Shown here: positions 34,701 to 45,370 of the stretch, piece by piece
How positions within the stretch are numbered: the first letter of the stretch is position 1
Layout: each line of letters begins with the position of its first letter
Notes under the pieces: generated by a model
Database searches by the model: none
The model's input: only the letters and a program-made list of their open reading frames with translations
What the model was told of the DNA's origin: nothing
Translations under genes and position numbers: made by a program
NCBI GenBank assembly: GCA_028671895.1
Contig: CM053802.1
Location: forward strand, 35,626,201-35,690,200
Direction: 5' to 3'
DNA length: 64,000 nt
Source of the DNA: Oenanthe sinensis
Taxonomy: Eukaryota; Streptophyta; Magnoliopsida; Apiales; Apiaceae

Positions 34701-36377
34701 TATCAAAAGCAGAGAGGTTTCCGACGAACTCCCGAGTCATGGTTTTCAAAAATGAATTCAGTCCTTGAGAAAGGAGATTATATGATGAAGGTCATCTTGC
34801 CTGTGTGGTAAGGCGATGACGTCACTTAATCTGACAATGTATGCTCATAGCTATGAGTGTCTATTAACAAGTATCAGATATACTTGGGGAACTAGGATTA
34901 CTTCCAGTTCCAGGTTAGATAGACGAATCTATTAACAAGTATCAGATATACTTGGGGAGCTTGGATTAATATTCCAGTTCCAGATGTATAGATAGATTCA
35001 ACGGACTTGGAGTTAGCGTAAGAGGCCGAGTGACGCACGGTCCAGCAATTGACCCATATGCGGTCAAGGGTGACTACCCATTAACGGTACGAGTACCGGG
35101 GCTCCTCCTTCTACATGTAGAGAAACTGAAGGCTTCCGTAAGGTTGCTCATGAAGGCTGCCACGTGCTACGACTGATCATCGTGGATATGTGGTAGCGGG
35201 CGTGTTGATGCTCCAAATACAGTCCCTTCTTCCAGATTGGAAAGGTGCTACGCACCGTAACGAAAGCCGCTAAGGGCTTGGTTACCGAAGGTGTGGTTAG
35301 CGAAGAAATGTTTTAAAAGGTTTATCTTGTTCATCATATATCGATGAAAGTTACTTTAAACTTCGGTTATCTGTATATAAATGCTTCTATAAATAACCTA
35401 CAACATGTTTTCAGAATATATTTGATAAAGGAAAAAGCTTACAGATTTACAGCATGTTTTCAGAAGTATATATGTTCTTGCGGAGCTATATTGCTCACGC
35501 TTACCTTCTTTATATATATCACAACACAACAGGTCAGTCTAGAAGTTATGATGAGAAGCAAATATTATTGCGGTATCTTGAATTAGGTACTTATTATATT
35601 TATGGGAATCTAGCAAAGCTATAGTTGATACTATTTTGCTAAGTTATTGATAAGATTATCTCAAAACGGTGAACATAATAAGTTCATTGAGTTTTATTTC
35701 AAAAGTTTCAGAGGAAGTATGAAAGAGTGGTAACACTATATTCGATAGTGTCTTATTTTATATAATGAACTAAATCGTTCGGATTATATCCTTTTAAACT
35801 CTAGGATTGAGTATAGATGCTTTTAACAGAAAACTCTGACTATATGTATTGTCGAGAGATACTTTGTTATGCTTACCCTATCCCGGTAACCATATGATAT
35901 ACTATCGAGATAGTAGTGATTATCATGTTCTTTGATGAGAATCACCTAGATAATTAGGTGGATAATTTGCTGAGCATTCTTTCGCTCACCCTTGCTTTAT
36001 AATAAATTTTCAGAGAAAGCGATAACGCATTGGATTGGCTCTATACTTCGAGGAAGGAAGTAGGAGATTCACCTTTGAGAAGGTTCAGTTCAGAACTATT
36101 CCGCAGAAGTAAGTTAATAGGTTTCAGTTTTGATCTAGTTATCAATGTCACTTCAGGTAGAGGTTATCATTGATAGCGTGAGATCCTGGTTAAGTACATT
36201 TGGTTTATAATAACTAATGGTACTTGTTGTATATCGTTTCTAAGGCTATAACTTGTATGTGTGAGAGAGAGGGGTCTATGATGTGATTTTGTTGAAGTGT
36301 TGAGTATTGCAGGTTTTAAAGGATTGGATGATGACGTGACGACTCAAATCCCGGACCCCGGATTTGGGGGCGTCACA
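31757..36377 (+). mobile_element. Solo LTR, 4621 bp, Tekay/Del type, nested in the Retand-like element
   Basis: It starts TGTAATAACCCAG and ends GGATTTGGGGGCGTCACA, flanked by a perfect 5-bp duplication (CGTTG). No gag or pol similarity occurs anywhere inside, and the two ends are not repeated within it, so it is one long LTR left by LTR-LTR recombination. The TGTAATAACCC start and GGCGTCACA end are typical of Del/Tekay chromoviruses, which have LTRs of several kilobases. The strand is inferred from the TGTAATAACC end reading on the + strand. A non-autonomous element without LTRs of its own is a less likely alternative. Confidence 0.85.
34862..34985 (+). repeat. 62-bp tandem duplication inside the solo LTR
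   Basis: AAGTATCAGATATACTTGGG followed by a GGATTA..CCAGTTCCAG stretch occurs twice in a row (about 34868 and 34934), with a few differences. Confidence 0.85.
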
Positions 36378-36382
36378 CGTTG
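36378..36382. repeat. Target-site duplication, right copy (CGTTG)
   Basis: Identical to 31752-31756; it marks the right edge of the 4.6-kb solo LTR. Confidence 0.95.
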
Positions 36383-37270
36383 CTTGAGCTTTATCAATTC
36401 TCAAATATTTTGCCATAGTCACTTCTCGGGTCTCAAATTCCCCATTTACTTGAGAGATTACTAGACTTGAATCGCCATATATTTTTAACTTGTTCACCCT
36501 TAGGGTTCTGGCCAGGCCAAGTCTAGCTATCAAAGCTTCATATTCTGCTTCGTTGTTTGTAGTTGGGAAATCCAACTTGATTTCATACTCGACAACACAC
36601 CTATCAGGGCTTTGCAAAACCAAGCCAGCTCCTCTAGTGCTCTTTTTTGAAGCTCCGTCAAAAAAGAATAGCTAGTATTCTTTGAGTTCCTCCTCTTTTT
36701 CCTTCTTCTTTCCAGTTTCTTTGTCCTCTTCCTACCCCCAACTTCTTGGTTGGAAATGGTACATTCAACCACGAAGTCAGCTAGAGCTTGAGCCTTGATA
36801 GTCATTTTCGGCTTGTATTTGATTTCTAACTCTCCAAGCTCGATAGCCCATTTGATTAGCCTTCCACTAGCCTTGGGGCTGTGCAGTATGTTTTTCAGGG
36901 GCTGGTCTATCAAGACTTCAATAACATGCACCTGGAAGTACGGGAGTAGCTTTTTGATGCAATTATCAATGCTAAGGCAAAGTTCTCAATCTTTCAGTAG
37001 TTCAGCTCTGCTCCATGCAGAGTCTTGCTAACATAATAAACCTTTGCTTCCTCTTTCACCAGAACTGCGCTTAAGGCTGAACTAGAGACAGCAAGGTACA
37101 GGTATAGCACTTCTTCAGGTTTCGGTCTGGCAAGCAAGGGTCGCTCAACCATATATTTCTTAAGCTCTTCAAAAGCTACTTAATTCTCGTCATTCCATTC
37201 AAAGTTCTTGACCTTCTTGAGGGCCTTGAAGAATGGTAGGCATTTTTCTCCTGACTTGGATATGAAGCGC
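36383..37270 (-). pseudogene. RNase H and second RNase H-like domain of the Retand-like element
   Basis: In minus direction the first part (37270-36940) gives RPLLARPKPEEVLYLYLAVS and VLVKEEAKVYYVSKTL, a classical gypsy RNase H. The next (36931-36530) has SGRLIKWAIELGELEIKYKP and ALADFVVECT, the connection region. The last (36623-36383) reads VEYEIKLDFPTTNNEAEYEA and KIYGDSSLVISQVNGEFETR, the extra plant-type RNase H found in Tat elements. The frame shifts between the parts and contains stops. Confidence 0.85.
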
Positions 37271-37274
37271 CCCA

Positions 37275-37990
37275 GGGCTGCTATCCATTGGGGGGTTCCA
37301 TTTCCAAGATTGCTTGAATCTTATCGAGATTGGCCTCAATGCCTCTTTTAGAAACCAACATGCTAAGAAATTTCCCAGAACCTACACCAAAGGCACACTT
37401 GGCCGGGTTCAACATCATCTTGTGGGCTCTCAGAACTTCAAATGCCTCATTCAGATGCTCAAGATGATCGGCCTTGTCCAGGCTTTTGACTAACATGTCA
37501 ACGTAGACTTCTATGGTCATACCGATGAGGTGCTTGAAAATTTTAATCACAAGCCTTTGATATGTGGCTCCTGCATTCTTTAGCCCAAAAGCCATAACCA
37601 GTTAACAAAAAACACTATAGTTAGTGATAAATGATACCTTAGGGATGTCATCGGGGTGATTTTTATTCTGATTGTAGCCACTAAATCCATCCATGAATCT
37701 AAGCATCTCATGCCCAACTGTGGCATCTATCAACATGTCTATCATTGGCAATGAGAAACAGTCCTTAGGACATGCATCATTTAAATCCGTGAAGACCACG
37801 CACATTCTCCACTTTCAATTACTCTTCCTGACCATCACAGGATTAGCTAGCCACTTAGGAAATTGAATTTCTTCAATAAATCTGGCTTCCAACAACTTCT
37901 CTACTTCCTGCTCAATGGCATCTTGTCTTTCAGGAGTAAAACTTCTTTTTCTGCTTGACTGTTGTCCTTCCAGGATTCACATTCAATTGA
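37275..37990 (-). pseudogene. Reverse transcriptase of the Retand-like element
   Basis: The frame reads EARFIEEIQFPKWLANPVMV, then FTDLNDACPKDCFSLP, MDGFSGYNQ and MAFGLKNAGATYQRL. At the active site the usual YVDDM has become YVDM (37487-37500), i.e. one catalytic Asp codon is missing, which removes the polymerase active site. Downstream CAFGVGSGKFL and RGIEANLDKIQAI follow the normal order. A stop and a frame change sit near 37600. Confidence 0.9.
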
Positions 37991-38131
37991 TGCGTTATAA
38001 GCTTGGGGTCTATACCTGGCATGTCGGCTGTTGTCCAAGCAAAACATCTCTATTATCTTGCAACAATTGAATCAGCCATCCTTTCAAGTCCTTGGGGAGT
38101 GAAGTCCCCACATATGCCACATTCTCGTGAT

Positions 38132-38670
38132 CTAGAGGATCCAAAGGAGAAGGCTCCAAGTCCTCGGCGGGCTTACCCCTCCTTTCTTCTCGATACCTGA
38201 CATCCATGTCTTCGATAGGGAGAACCTGCCCCTAGTGTCACTAGGCTTTAAGACGGCCACATAACAACTCCTAACCATTTTTTGATCTTCTTTCTCTTCT
38301 CCCACTGTATTCCTAGTTGGGAATTTGAGCTTCAGATGGTATGTAGAGGTTATCGCCTTGAAGGCATATAGCCTAGTCGTTTCAAGGATCGCATTATAGG
38401 TGGTGCTTGCCTTGATAACTAGGAAATTCAGCATTCGAGTAGACTGTTGAGGTTCTTCACCCGTAGTCATGGGTAATTGTATAATTCCCTCTATCCGAGA
38501 TTCCACTCCGTTGAAACCATAGATAGACATGTTGGAAGGGGTTAGTTGTGAATCATTGTATCCGATTTTCACAAAGGCTTCGTAAAATAGGATGTCTATG
38601 GACGATCCACCGTCTATCGAAACTCTTTTTACCGTAAAGTTTCCTATGACAGGGGTGATTACCAAGGATC
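38132..38670 (-). pseudogene. Aspartic protease region of the Retand-like element
   Basis: A 177-codon open stretch contains VKRVSIDGGSSIDILFYEAF, the retropepsin active-site block with DGGSS in place of the common DTGSS/DGGSS forms, and LNFLVIKASTTYNAIL. The position between gag and RT fits. Confidence 0.85.
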
Positions 38671-38772
38671 ATCGTGGGGGAATCTTATCCCTTCTAAGTC
38701 AGAATCATCAGATGACAAAGAGACCTCAGTATTTGCTCTCTTAGGAGGTTCTCCTACGATGCTCATTACCTC

Positions 38773-40575
38773 TCAGGCATATGCCTTCCCGGAGTTTCGG
38801 GAGTAACCTGCTGTGGTTCGTCCTCCTGAAATTACATTGATCATAGGCCCTCGGAGCTGATTGTTTTTGTCTTTGAGGTCAGAGTCCCTTCGTTTGTCAT
38901 TATGACTCCTGTCATGTCTAGCACCCTCCTTGGTGTACTTTTCCAACTTTTCTCTTCTAATCAGAAACTCTATCTCATCTTTTAATTGACGCCAGTCATC
39001 AGTGTCGTGTCCCACATCCTTATAGAACCGGCAGTATTCATTTTTATTTCTTTTTTCAGGATCAGTCCTTAGTGGCTTCGGCCATCGATGGTCTTTACCC
39101 TTCTCGATATCCATCAGTATTTGGCTACGGGCGATGTTTAGCCTTGCATATTCGGCGAACCTGGATCCTCCTTTCTTCTTGGAGTTGTTAACAACATCAT
39201 TCTTTATGTACTTGGTATCGATAGTATACTCAGTATCGCTGGGTCGCTTCTTAGAGTAGGTGCTCGAGGCTTGAAACCCTTGGGTTTTCCTCATACTTTC
39301 CTCGGCCTTGATATACATTTCAGCTCTCTCCTGGAGCTCATTCATACTCTCAGGGGCCCTCTTGGCCAATGATCTCCTGAAATTTATGTTAGAAGTTTCT
39401 TGCTGTAAGGCTATCATGGCTACCTTTTGGTCTAAATCAGGGACCTTCAAGGCTTCCTTTGTGAATCTGTTCATATAATCCCTCAAGGACTCATTCTTCC
39501 CCTGATGCATGTTCATTAGTGAAGCTGAGCTCTTCTCATGAGTGTTGTTGCTAATGAATTGACCAATGAAGGTCCTACTCAGATCCTTGAGCGACCCAAC
39601 AGAGTTAGATGGTAGACGACTGAATCACCGCTGAGCCATACCACTCAAAGTTTGGGGGAATGCCCTACATTTGACGGTGTCGTTGACGGGCTACAACAAC
39701 AGCGCATTAGAGAACATGAGAACATGATTTGAGAGATGTCCTGTTCCATCATAGGCCCTAATTGTAGGCATCTTAAACTTCCTCGATATCTTCTCATTCA
39801 TAATATTCTCAGTAAAAGGGGGAGTAGGATCAACAGGATCTCCAAGTGGTAATAAATCCTGGGGGTCAGCCCTAACATGACTTGTCCTTGTTCACCTCCT
39901 AGTTGGGGGCTCATCCAAATCTATCACAGGTGCATTTCTTATCAACCCCCCAGCACCTTCAACTCTAGGGCGCTGTTGCCTTGCTAGCTCCCTCTCCAGG
40001 TCTTTCCTCTGCCGCTAGGCTTCAGCTTCATGAGCGCGTATTCTTTCCTGAAGGCTCAGGGAGTAATTATCTTGAGGTCCTTGGGGCTGGATACTCCTCC
40101 CTCCAAGGAGTTCCTTACCGGGTCGCCTCCGACATGGGTTTATATCCTCGTCAGATGACTCCTCGTCGTCAATAGAGTAAGGTCCAGAGAAGTCCTGACT
40201 CCTTCATTGTGAGGTATAGTGGGGCAACAGCTCTTACTCATAAGAGGGCTTGTAGATTCTTGGGAGCCCATAATGAGGATCGGGTGTTATAGCAGACGAG
40301 ATCTGCAAAGTAGGAGGATCAATAAAAGTTGTACGAAGGGGTGGAATTACCTGAAGTGGAGGAACCAAAGCATGGATGGATACATCGGAGTTGGAAGGAT
40401 GAACAACGATTCTTAGGGGTCTGGTACGCATGATACTTGCTTCAGGGTCCTCAACGGAGGTGGTCGGAACAATAGCTCCTTGTTCCTGCGCTGTGGCAGT
40501 AGGAACATTGGTGTCAACAGTGGTGTCAAGGACCTCTCCATCGAGGGTGCTTGCAGTACTTCGTGTTCTTACCAT
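38773..40575 (-). pseudogene. gag of the Retand-like element
   Basis: The start codon at 40575 (MVRTRSTASTLDGEV) lies just downstream of the primer-binding site. That first frame stops at 40234. The conserved retrotransposon-gag part is open from 39516 to 38773 (SLRDYMNRFTKEALKVPDLD, RAPESMNELQERAEMYI). It ends with a damaged zinc-knuckle-like segment, YCRFYKDVGHDTDDWRQL, in which the expected last Cys is Trp. The middle section (40233-39517) has stops. Confidence 0.85.
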
Positions 40576-40587
40576 GGTTGTTATCCA

Positions 40588-40608
40588 TTTCCCACAGACA
40601 TTACCAAA
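40588..40608 (-). other. Primer-binding site of the Retand-like element
   Basis: On the minus strand the bases after the 5' LTR read TTTGGTAATGTCTGTGGGAA. This matches the TTTGGCGCCGTCTGTGGGAA site common in Tat-type elements except for three positions, fitting the age of the copy. Confidence 0.75.
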
Positions 40609-41222
40609 TGTTATGTATTAAGAACAAAATTTATTTAATACACAATTAATACTAGGGTTTGAGAGAGCTCCGAGCTTTAATGGCTGCATTAACGTTTCAT
40701 GACTACCTTAGGTCCTCGTTAACTACCTACGTATCTCAATGGGTGTGAGAATTAAGCCAATAAAACGTAGTTCTAATGTTGAGGGGTTAGGCCCTTTATA
40801 TAGGCGCACGGGGGTTTTGGAATTAGATTAGAATTAGGAGACTTGGTGGCCAAGTCTCTTATTGATAAGGTTGTCTAAACCTTTTAGGAATGAGGGTCCT
40901 CGTTGGATTCTTCCTACGTTTGGGTTTCTAGATCCTTCTAGGATGAGGGCCTTCAACAGGCTTCTTGGGCCTTAAGTGAACCTTTATTAATTAATTACTA
41001 AATTAATTAATAACAAAGGATTAATGGGCTTATGGCTTCAACAGAGCTTATGGGCCGGATTTAGAAATCCAGTTGATCCTTGGATTATAAATCCAGTTGA
41101 TCTTAGAATTTATTTTCCTAGTTCGTTTCAAGAGCCCAAGCCTTTGGACCATACCAGTTCTATTAAATGAAATAATAAATGCCATATTTATTATTTCTTC
41201 AGGGCTAATTTTACCCATATCA
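40609..41222 (-). repeat. 5' LTR of the Retand-like element
   Basis: 614 bp, from TGTTATGTATTA to CCCATATCA on the + strand. It aligns with 25459-26066 but with many substitutions and small indels. Confidence 0.92.
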
Positions 41223-42276
41223 TCCCAAATGACCAAAACACACATACAAAGTAGTCATGACTATACGTGTCTCTTAACTCCAGCGACATGCCCATACTAT
41301 TTAAATACACAGAGGTGTCAAAACTTGAGATTAATCCACTCATGACGGATTCTTACAATATCTCCCAAATAAAAATAATATCACAAATAACTTGAAAATA
41401 TTTTATTCACGCCAAATATCATACAATATAGACTATTACAAATAAAATTAGACCTGACCAGTCCAAAAAACTCGCACTTTACTCTATGAATATGAACTCC
41501 AATGAAAAAGAATGAAACATGAAACTTGTAGAGGATTTCGAGATCTTTCCATAATGTTAAGACTCGTAAAAAAAAAGAAGTAATGAGTGCACAAAATAAA
41601 CAAATACAGGCTGTTAGAACAGGATCAGCACCTGATCACGGTAGTGTTTTGATATTTACGACAACGAAATCACATACTTTGATAGCGGAAAGTAAACAAA
41701 GAATGCAGAGCTTGAAAAGTCCTTTCCAAAATGATATTACAGTTAATATGTGAACAAATATTCAATTTACTATGAATTTATAAAGTTACAAGATAACAAC
41801 TCAAATATTTCTATCAGATTATACAATAGGCAGATTTTGACACACTTGTAGGCAAAATTTCAAACAATACAAATAATTAAAGTTATATATAATTGAAATA
41901 CCTTTCTAGACAAAATAAGATTGTAACAGTCCGATAAATAACGAAGGAGATACGAGTTTAACAAGAATCAGAATGGATACAAACTATACACAATATACAC
42001 ATGATTTCGAAACAACAATACGAATTTCAAGTATTGATAAGGAGACAGAGTAAAAAAAAGATATTTGTACCTTAATAATACAATAATGAAGAGAGAGTGT
42101 GTAGAAATATCCGTACCTTAAAACTCAAAGATGTGAATGACTATAAAAAATATAGATGTTCTCATCACATTAACCCTAATTAAATACAATTAACCATCCT
42201 TTTGAGTCCTTTCTTCTTCTTCTCTTCTCTTTCTTCCTCTCTTTCTCCTTCTTTTTCCATGTTATTTCCCTTAAGT
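41223..42276. other. Unassigned non-coding DNA
   Basis: No open frame with family resemblance was found. It contains a CT-rich stretch (TTCTTCTTCTCTTCTCTTTC, about 42208) and a possible eroded transposon segment (41610-42060). This may be either the old flank of the Retand element or internal sequence of the LTR-bearing element to its right. Confidence 0.5.
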
Positions 42277-43430
42277 ACATGAAGTTTGTAGAAGGGTGTG
42301 TTGAATATAAAAATAAGAATTATTTCAAATTCTTGTGGATTGAAGTTTGTTCATTAATAGTGTTTGAGAGGTTAAATAATATTAAGAAAGAACTAGAAGA
42401 ATTAAAGAGAACTTTGAAAACAAATCTTTTTAAAAATTACTAGTGGATTTGTTTTTCCACTAGTGAATGTTTTGCTTTCAATAATCCTTGGTCTTGGAAC
42501 CAAGTTGCTTACAATATATGAATTAAACAAATAAAGGCACTACAATAATTTTCTATCTCTCTATTGTGTTATTCTTGTTCTATTTCTTTTCTTTATTACA
42601 ATGAACTGCTAAACTATATATAACAACTCAATTTCTATATCTATTTTTCTATCAACTGATATTAGTACAAATTACATTTTTCAAGGTTTGCACTAAAATA
42701 GAATGTAGCTTCTTTCACAGTCTTCCTAGGTTTGTGCCTTGTTTTGAAAAATCCTTTGTCTTGTTCCTCCTTGAAAACTGTGTTCAATTGAAAGTCTTCA
42801 AAATCCTGACATGACTATCTTCCATTGATTTCGACTCCTGCAAAGATCCCTTTCATTTGCATGTAACTATTTTGGGAAACTTTTCAATTGATAATTGTTG
42901 TGAAGCTTATCAGCTGAACCTTTTTTGCTTATCTATCGATGGATAAGTTATCCATTGAACAATTGATGTATCAATGGATATTTTAGTATCCATCGATCCC
43001 TTATCGATTGATTTCCTTTTATCCATTGAGAGCTTTGACACATTCATCTATTGATGGAGATCTATTGATTTGACTTTTATTAACCTTTTTATCCATCGAT
43101 CAACATTCATATCCATTGACTCCTTTATCTGTTGATCACTTCAGTTGGGAGAATTCTGACTTAGAATGTTTACACTGTCAGCCATTCTTCACATCCGTTG
43201 ATGAGCTATAAATCGAAGCCAATAAACATCAATTGATTAGATGATCACATCCATCAACATATTACAATCAATTGATAGTATAATGAATTCTAAATCATTG
43301 TTATAGTCCATTTTATCAGTTGATTTAACAACTTTAACTGATAAATGGTTCCCTAGTTAATGGATATTTATAGAACTGATGGACCAAATCAAGCCAACTA
43401 TTATTGTATTTACTTGTCATATTGTAACAT
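42277..43430 (-). mobile_element. Copia LTR-like block with a TCCATTGAT minisatellite
   Basis: Read on the minus strand the block starts TGTTACAATATGAC at about 43430 and ends near TATTCAACACACCCTTCTAC (about 42305). That resembles the end of the SIRE-like LTR at 10302-10325 (TATTCAACCCCCCTTCTATG). The internal minisatellite sits at 42930-43330. Boundaries are approximate and no target duplication was found. Confidence 0.5.
42930..43330 (-). repeat. Minisatellite with core TATCCATTGAT / TATCCATCGAT
   Basis: Over a dozen copies of a 10-12 base core such as TATCCATCGATC, TATCCATTGAC and TCAATGGATA occur in both orientations, with spacing of 20-40 bases. The core is itself partly palindromic. 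Confidence 0.75.
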
Positions 43431-43539
43431 TCTACTACTTCTTATATTAAATTACTTAGTTTATTTAACCATGTACTTGCAGTTAAAAGCTTGTTTCTAC
43501 TGCATCTCCAAATGTAAATGAGTAATGTCAAGAATAATT

Positions 43540-44690
43540 GTACTGGTAGAAGATTCTATGAATCATACATCAGGAGAATAAAAAATTATATCAAATAAGG
43601 AGTTATAGAAGAAATTGTTTCTAAGGCAATTGATCAATAAAGAAGTCATGTTGATAGAGAAGTCACAAGTGTAAACTGGTAGATAAGTCACAAGTGTAAA
43701 CTGGTAGAGAAGTCTCAAATGACTCAATAGAGAAGTCTCAAATGACTCAATCGAGAAGTCTACTTAATCGAGAAGTCAGAGATATGGAGTCATTCGAGAA
43801 GTGCAAAGAAATGGTCAATCGAGAAGTCCAGATAAATAAATTGAGAAGTTAGTTAAGGAAGCAATCGAGAAGTCTGTGAAGTGAGTCAGTCGAGAAGTGT
43901 GTGAAATCAAGTCAATCGAGAAGTCTAGCCTGATCGATAAGTCGTCAAAAGAAATATGCAATCGAGAAGTCTAGACATTCGAGAAGTCTCAAGTCAAAGA
44001 TCAATCGAGAAGTCTCACAAGTACTCGATTGAGCAGTTCACAACATGACTTCTCGAAGTGTAATGAAGCTGAGTATTCGAATATTTCAAACATCTATTTT
44101 CAAGGAGATTTGCAGAATAATAAGACAAGTAATCTGAAGCATTGTCATGATCAGGTCAGTCAAACATGTGAAGATAATGACAAGTATACAATGAAGCTTG
44201 AAAGGAAAAGAAGACAAAAATGGAAGGAAGAAAGCAGAATTGAAAAGACTGTAAAAAAACTATGCTAGCTAGAAATAGATAGTAATCAAATGTAAAGTGT
44301 TTCTTGTCTGTTTCTAGTTTTAGCATAACTGTCTAGTGGGAGCATGTGCAAATGAGACATGTTGTCTATATAGTAAAGAAGATAGATTCACTAGACAGTG
44401 TGAAAAACAAATTGTATTCAACTGTTTTCCTAGTTTTCTTTCAAGAACAAGAAGCTAAGAATTTCACAGAGATTCTCAGATTGTAGCAAATCATTCTAAT
44501 AAAAATTAGATTGATAGTTAATTGTTAAATGTTTATTTAAATTTCTGCATCTCTAAGATAAACAATAATAAAGTTAATAAAACTACAATATCAGTCATCA
44601 ATTCAAACAGAAGAGAAAATTAAAGGTTAACCGAAAAGATCTCAACCTATGCGTTCACCCCCTGAATAGTTTTGGCTTAACTCATTCATA
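43540..44690 (+). mobile_element. Copia LTR-like block with a CGAGAAGTC minisatellite
   Basis: Read on the + strand, a repeat array (43650-44040) is followed by a leader-like segment and an end near GCGTTCACCCCCTGAATAG (44652-44670), like the CA/C-rich ends of the other copia LTRs. The start is uncertain (43500-43560). Together with the opposite block at 42277-43430 the two LTR-like units lie head to head. Confidence 0.45.
43650..44040 (+). repeat. Minisatellite with core CAATCGAGAAGTCT
   Basis: About twenty copies of the core (ATCGAGAAGTC, TAGAGAAGTCTCAAATGACT and variants) are spaced every 18-30 bases. Irregular units and a location in an LTR-like block argue against CRISPR. Confidence 0.8.
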
Positions 44691-45370
44691 ACAAGAACAC
44701 ATATCCATTGGCCAGTTTCAAAATTAATATCAAAATTACAATTCTAATTAATTTGTTGTCATCATACAACATGATTCCTAACAATCACCCTATATTTATG
44801 AATATGAAAAATAATCATAAATTTTAGTTGATGATAATAAAATCCTAAACATTTATCAATACATTGAGAATTGTAAATTAACAGATTAAAAGATATGAGA
44901 CATTGAAGTACCAATAACATGTGATTTCTAAGAAGAATTCTGATGAGTATCTTCTGTCATGAAATCACATAATTTTTGTATTTTATTTCATACTCTGCAA
45001 TCACAATTGATTAAGATTCTTGGTACTCAACTTGAATTGAGTCCAGATGGGTTAGAGATATTATTTTCAACAGTGGTAACAATAGCTTCAACCTTAACAT
45101 GCACAAACTTATCTTTGACTGATCACTTCTCATTTATAGCAGCCTTGACAAGGTAGTCTTAAGGCTATGAGATTAGTGATTCCAACCTATCTTTATATTG
45201 ACTAGCAGTCTTTACCCTATTGTGATTCTTATAGATATTTTGCCTAAGATTATGCAAGTCCTAAGATATGCATTTTCAACTTTAAACAAACAAGCATGAA
45301 AATAAGAACACAAGGTAACACTTAACTTTAATGCATTATACATAAGAATTATGCATTTCAGGCATGTTAT
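44691..45370 (-). pseudogene. Copia fragment matching the gag-protease junction of the SIRE-like element
   Basis: On the minus strand, 45080-44950 reads CTCTAACCCATCTGGACTCA, then GAGTACCAAGAATCTTAAT and TGATTGCAGAGTATG. It matches 1545-1630 of the + strand closely. The rest (45090-45370) is a weaker match to 1250-1540. No protein-coding frame is left. It shows a second copy of the same family in opposite orientation. Confidence 0.65.

Larger units (their letters stand above)
25459..41222 (-). mobile_element. Tat/Retand-lineage Ty3/gypsy element, old copy
   Basis: Two LTRs of 608 and 614 bp flank about 14.5 kb read on the minus strand. In transcriptional order it has an Arg-type primer-binding site, gag, protease, RT, RNase H, a second RNase H-like domain and integrase, then an antisense gene, a tandem-repeat array, a purine tract and the 3' LTR. 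Two RNase H domains, an antisense ORF and repeats before the 3' LTR are hallmarks of the Tat lineage (Ogre/Retand). The LTRs differ at many positions, so it is old. The flanking five bases (CTACC left, TCCCA right) are not a clean target duplication. A 4.6-kb solo LTR is nested inside it. Confidence 0.88.

Noticed and set aside
25454..41227. Target duplication of the Retand-like element
   Set aside because: CTACC on the left and TCCCA on the right do not match. Age or later rearrangement may have erased it, so none is claimed.
43650..44040. CRISPR-like look of the CGAGAAGTC repeats (also 9056-9730)
   Set aside because: Cores are short and inexact, spacing is irregular, no cas genes are present, and the arrays sit inside LTR-like blocks of a plant genome.
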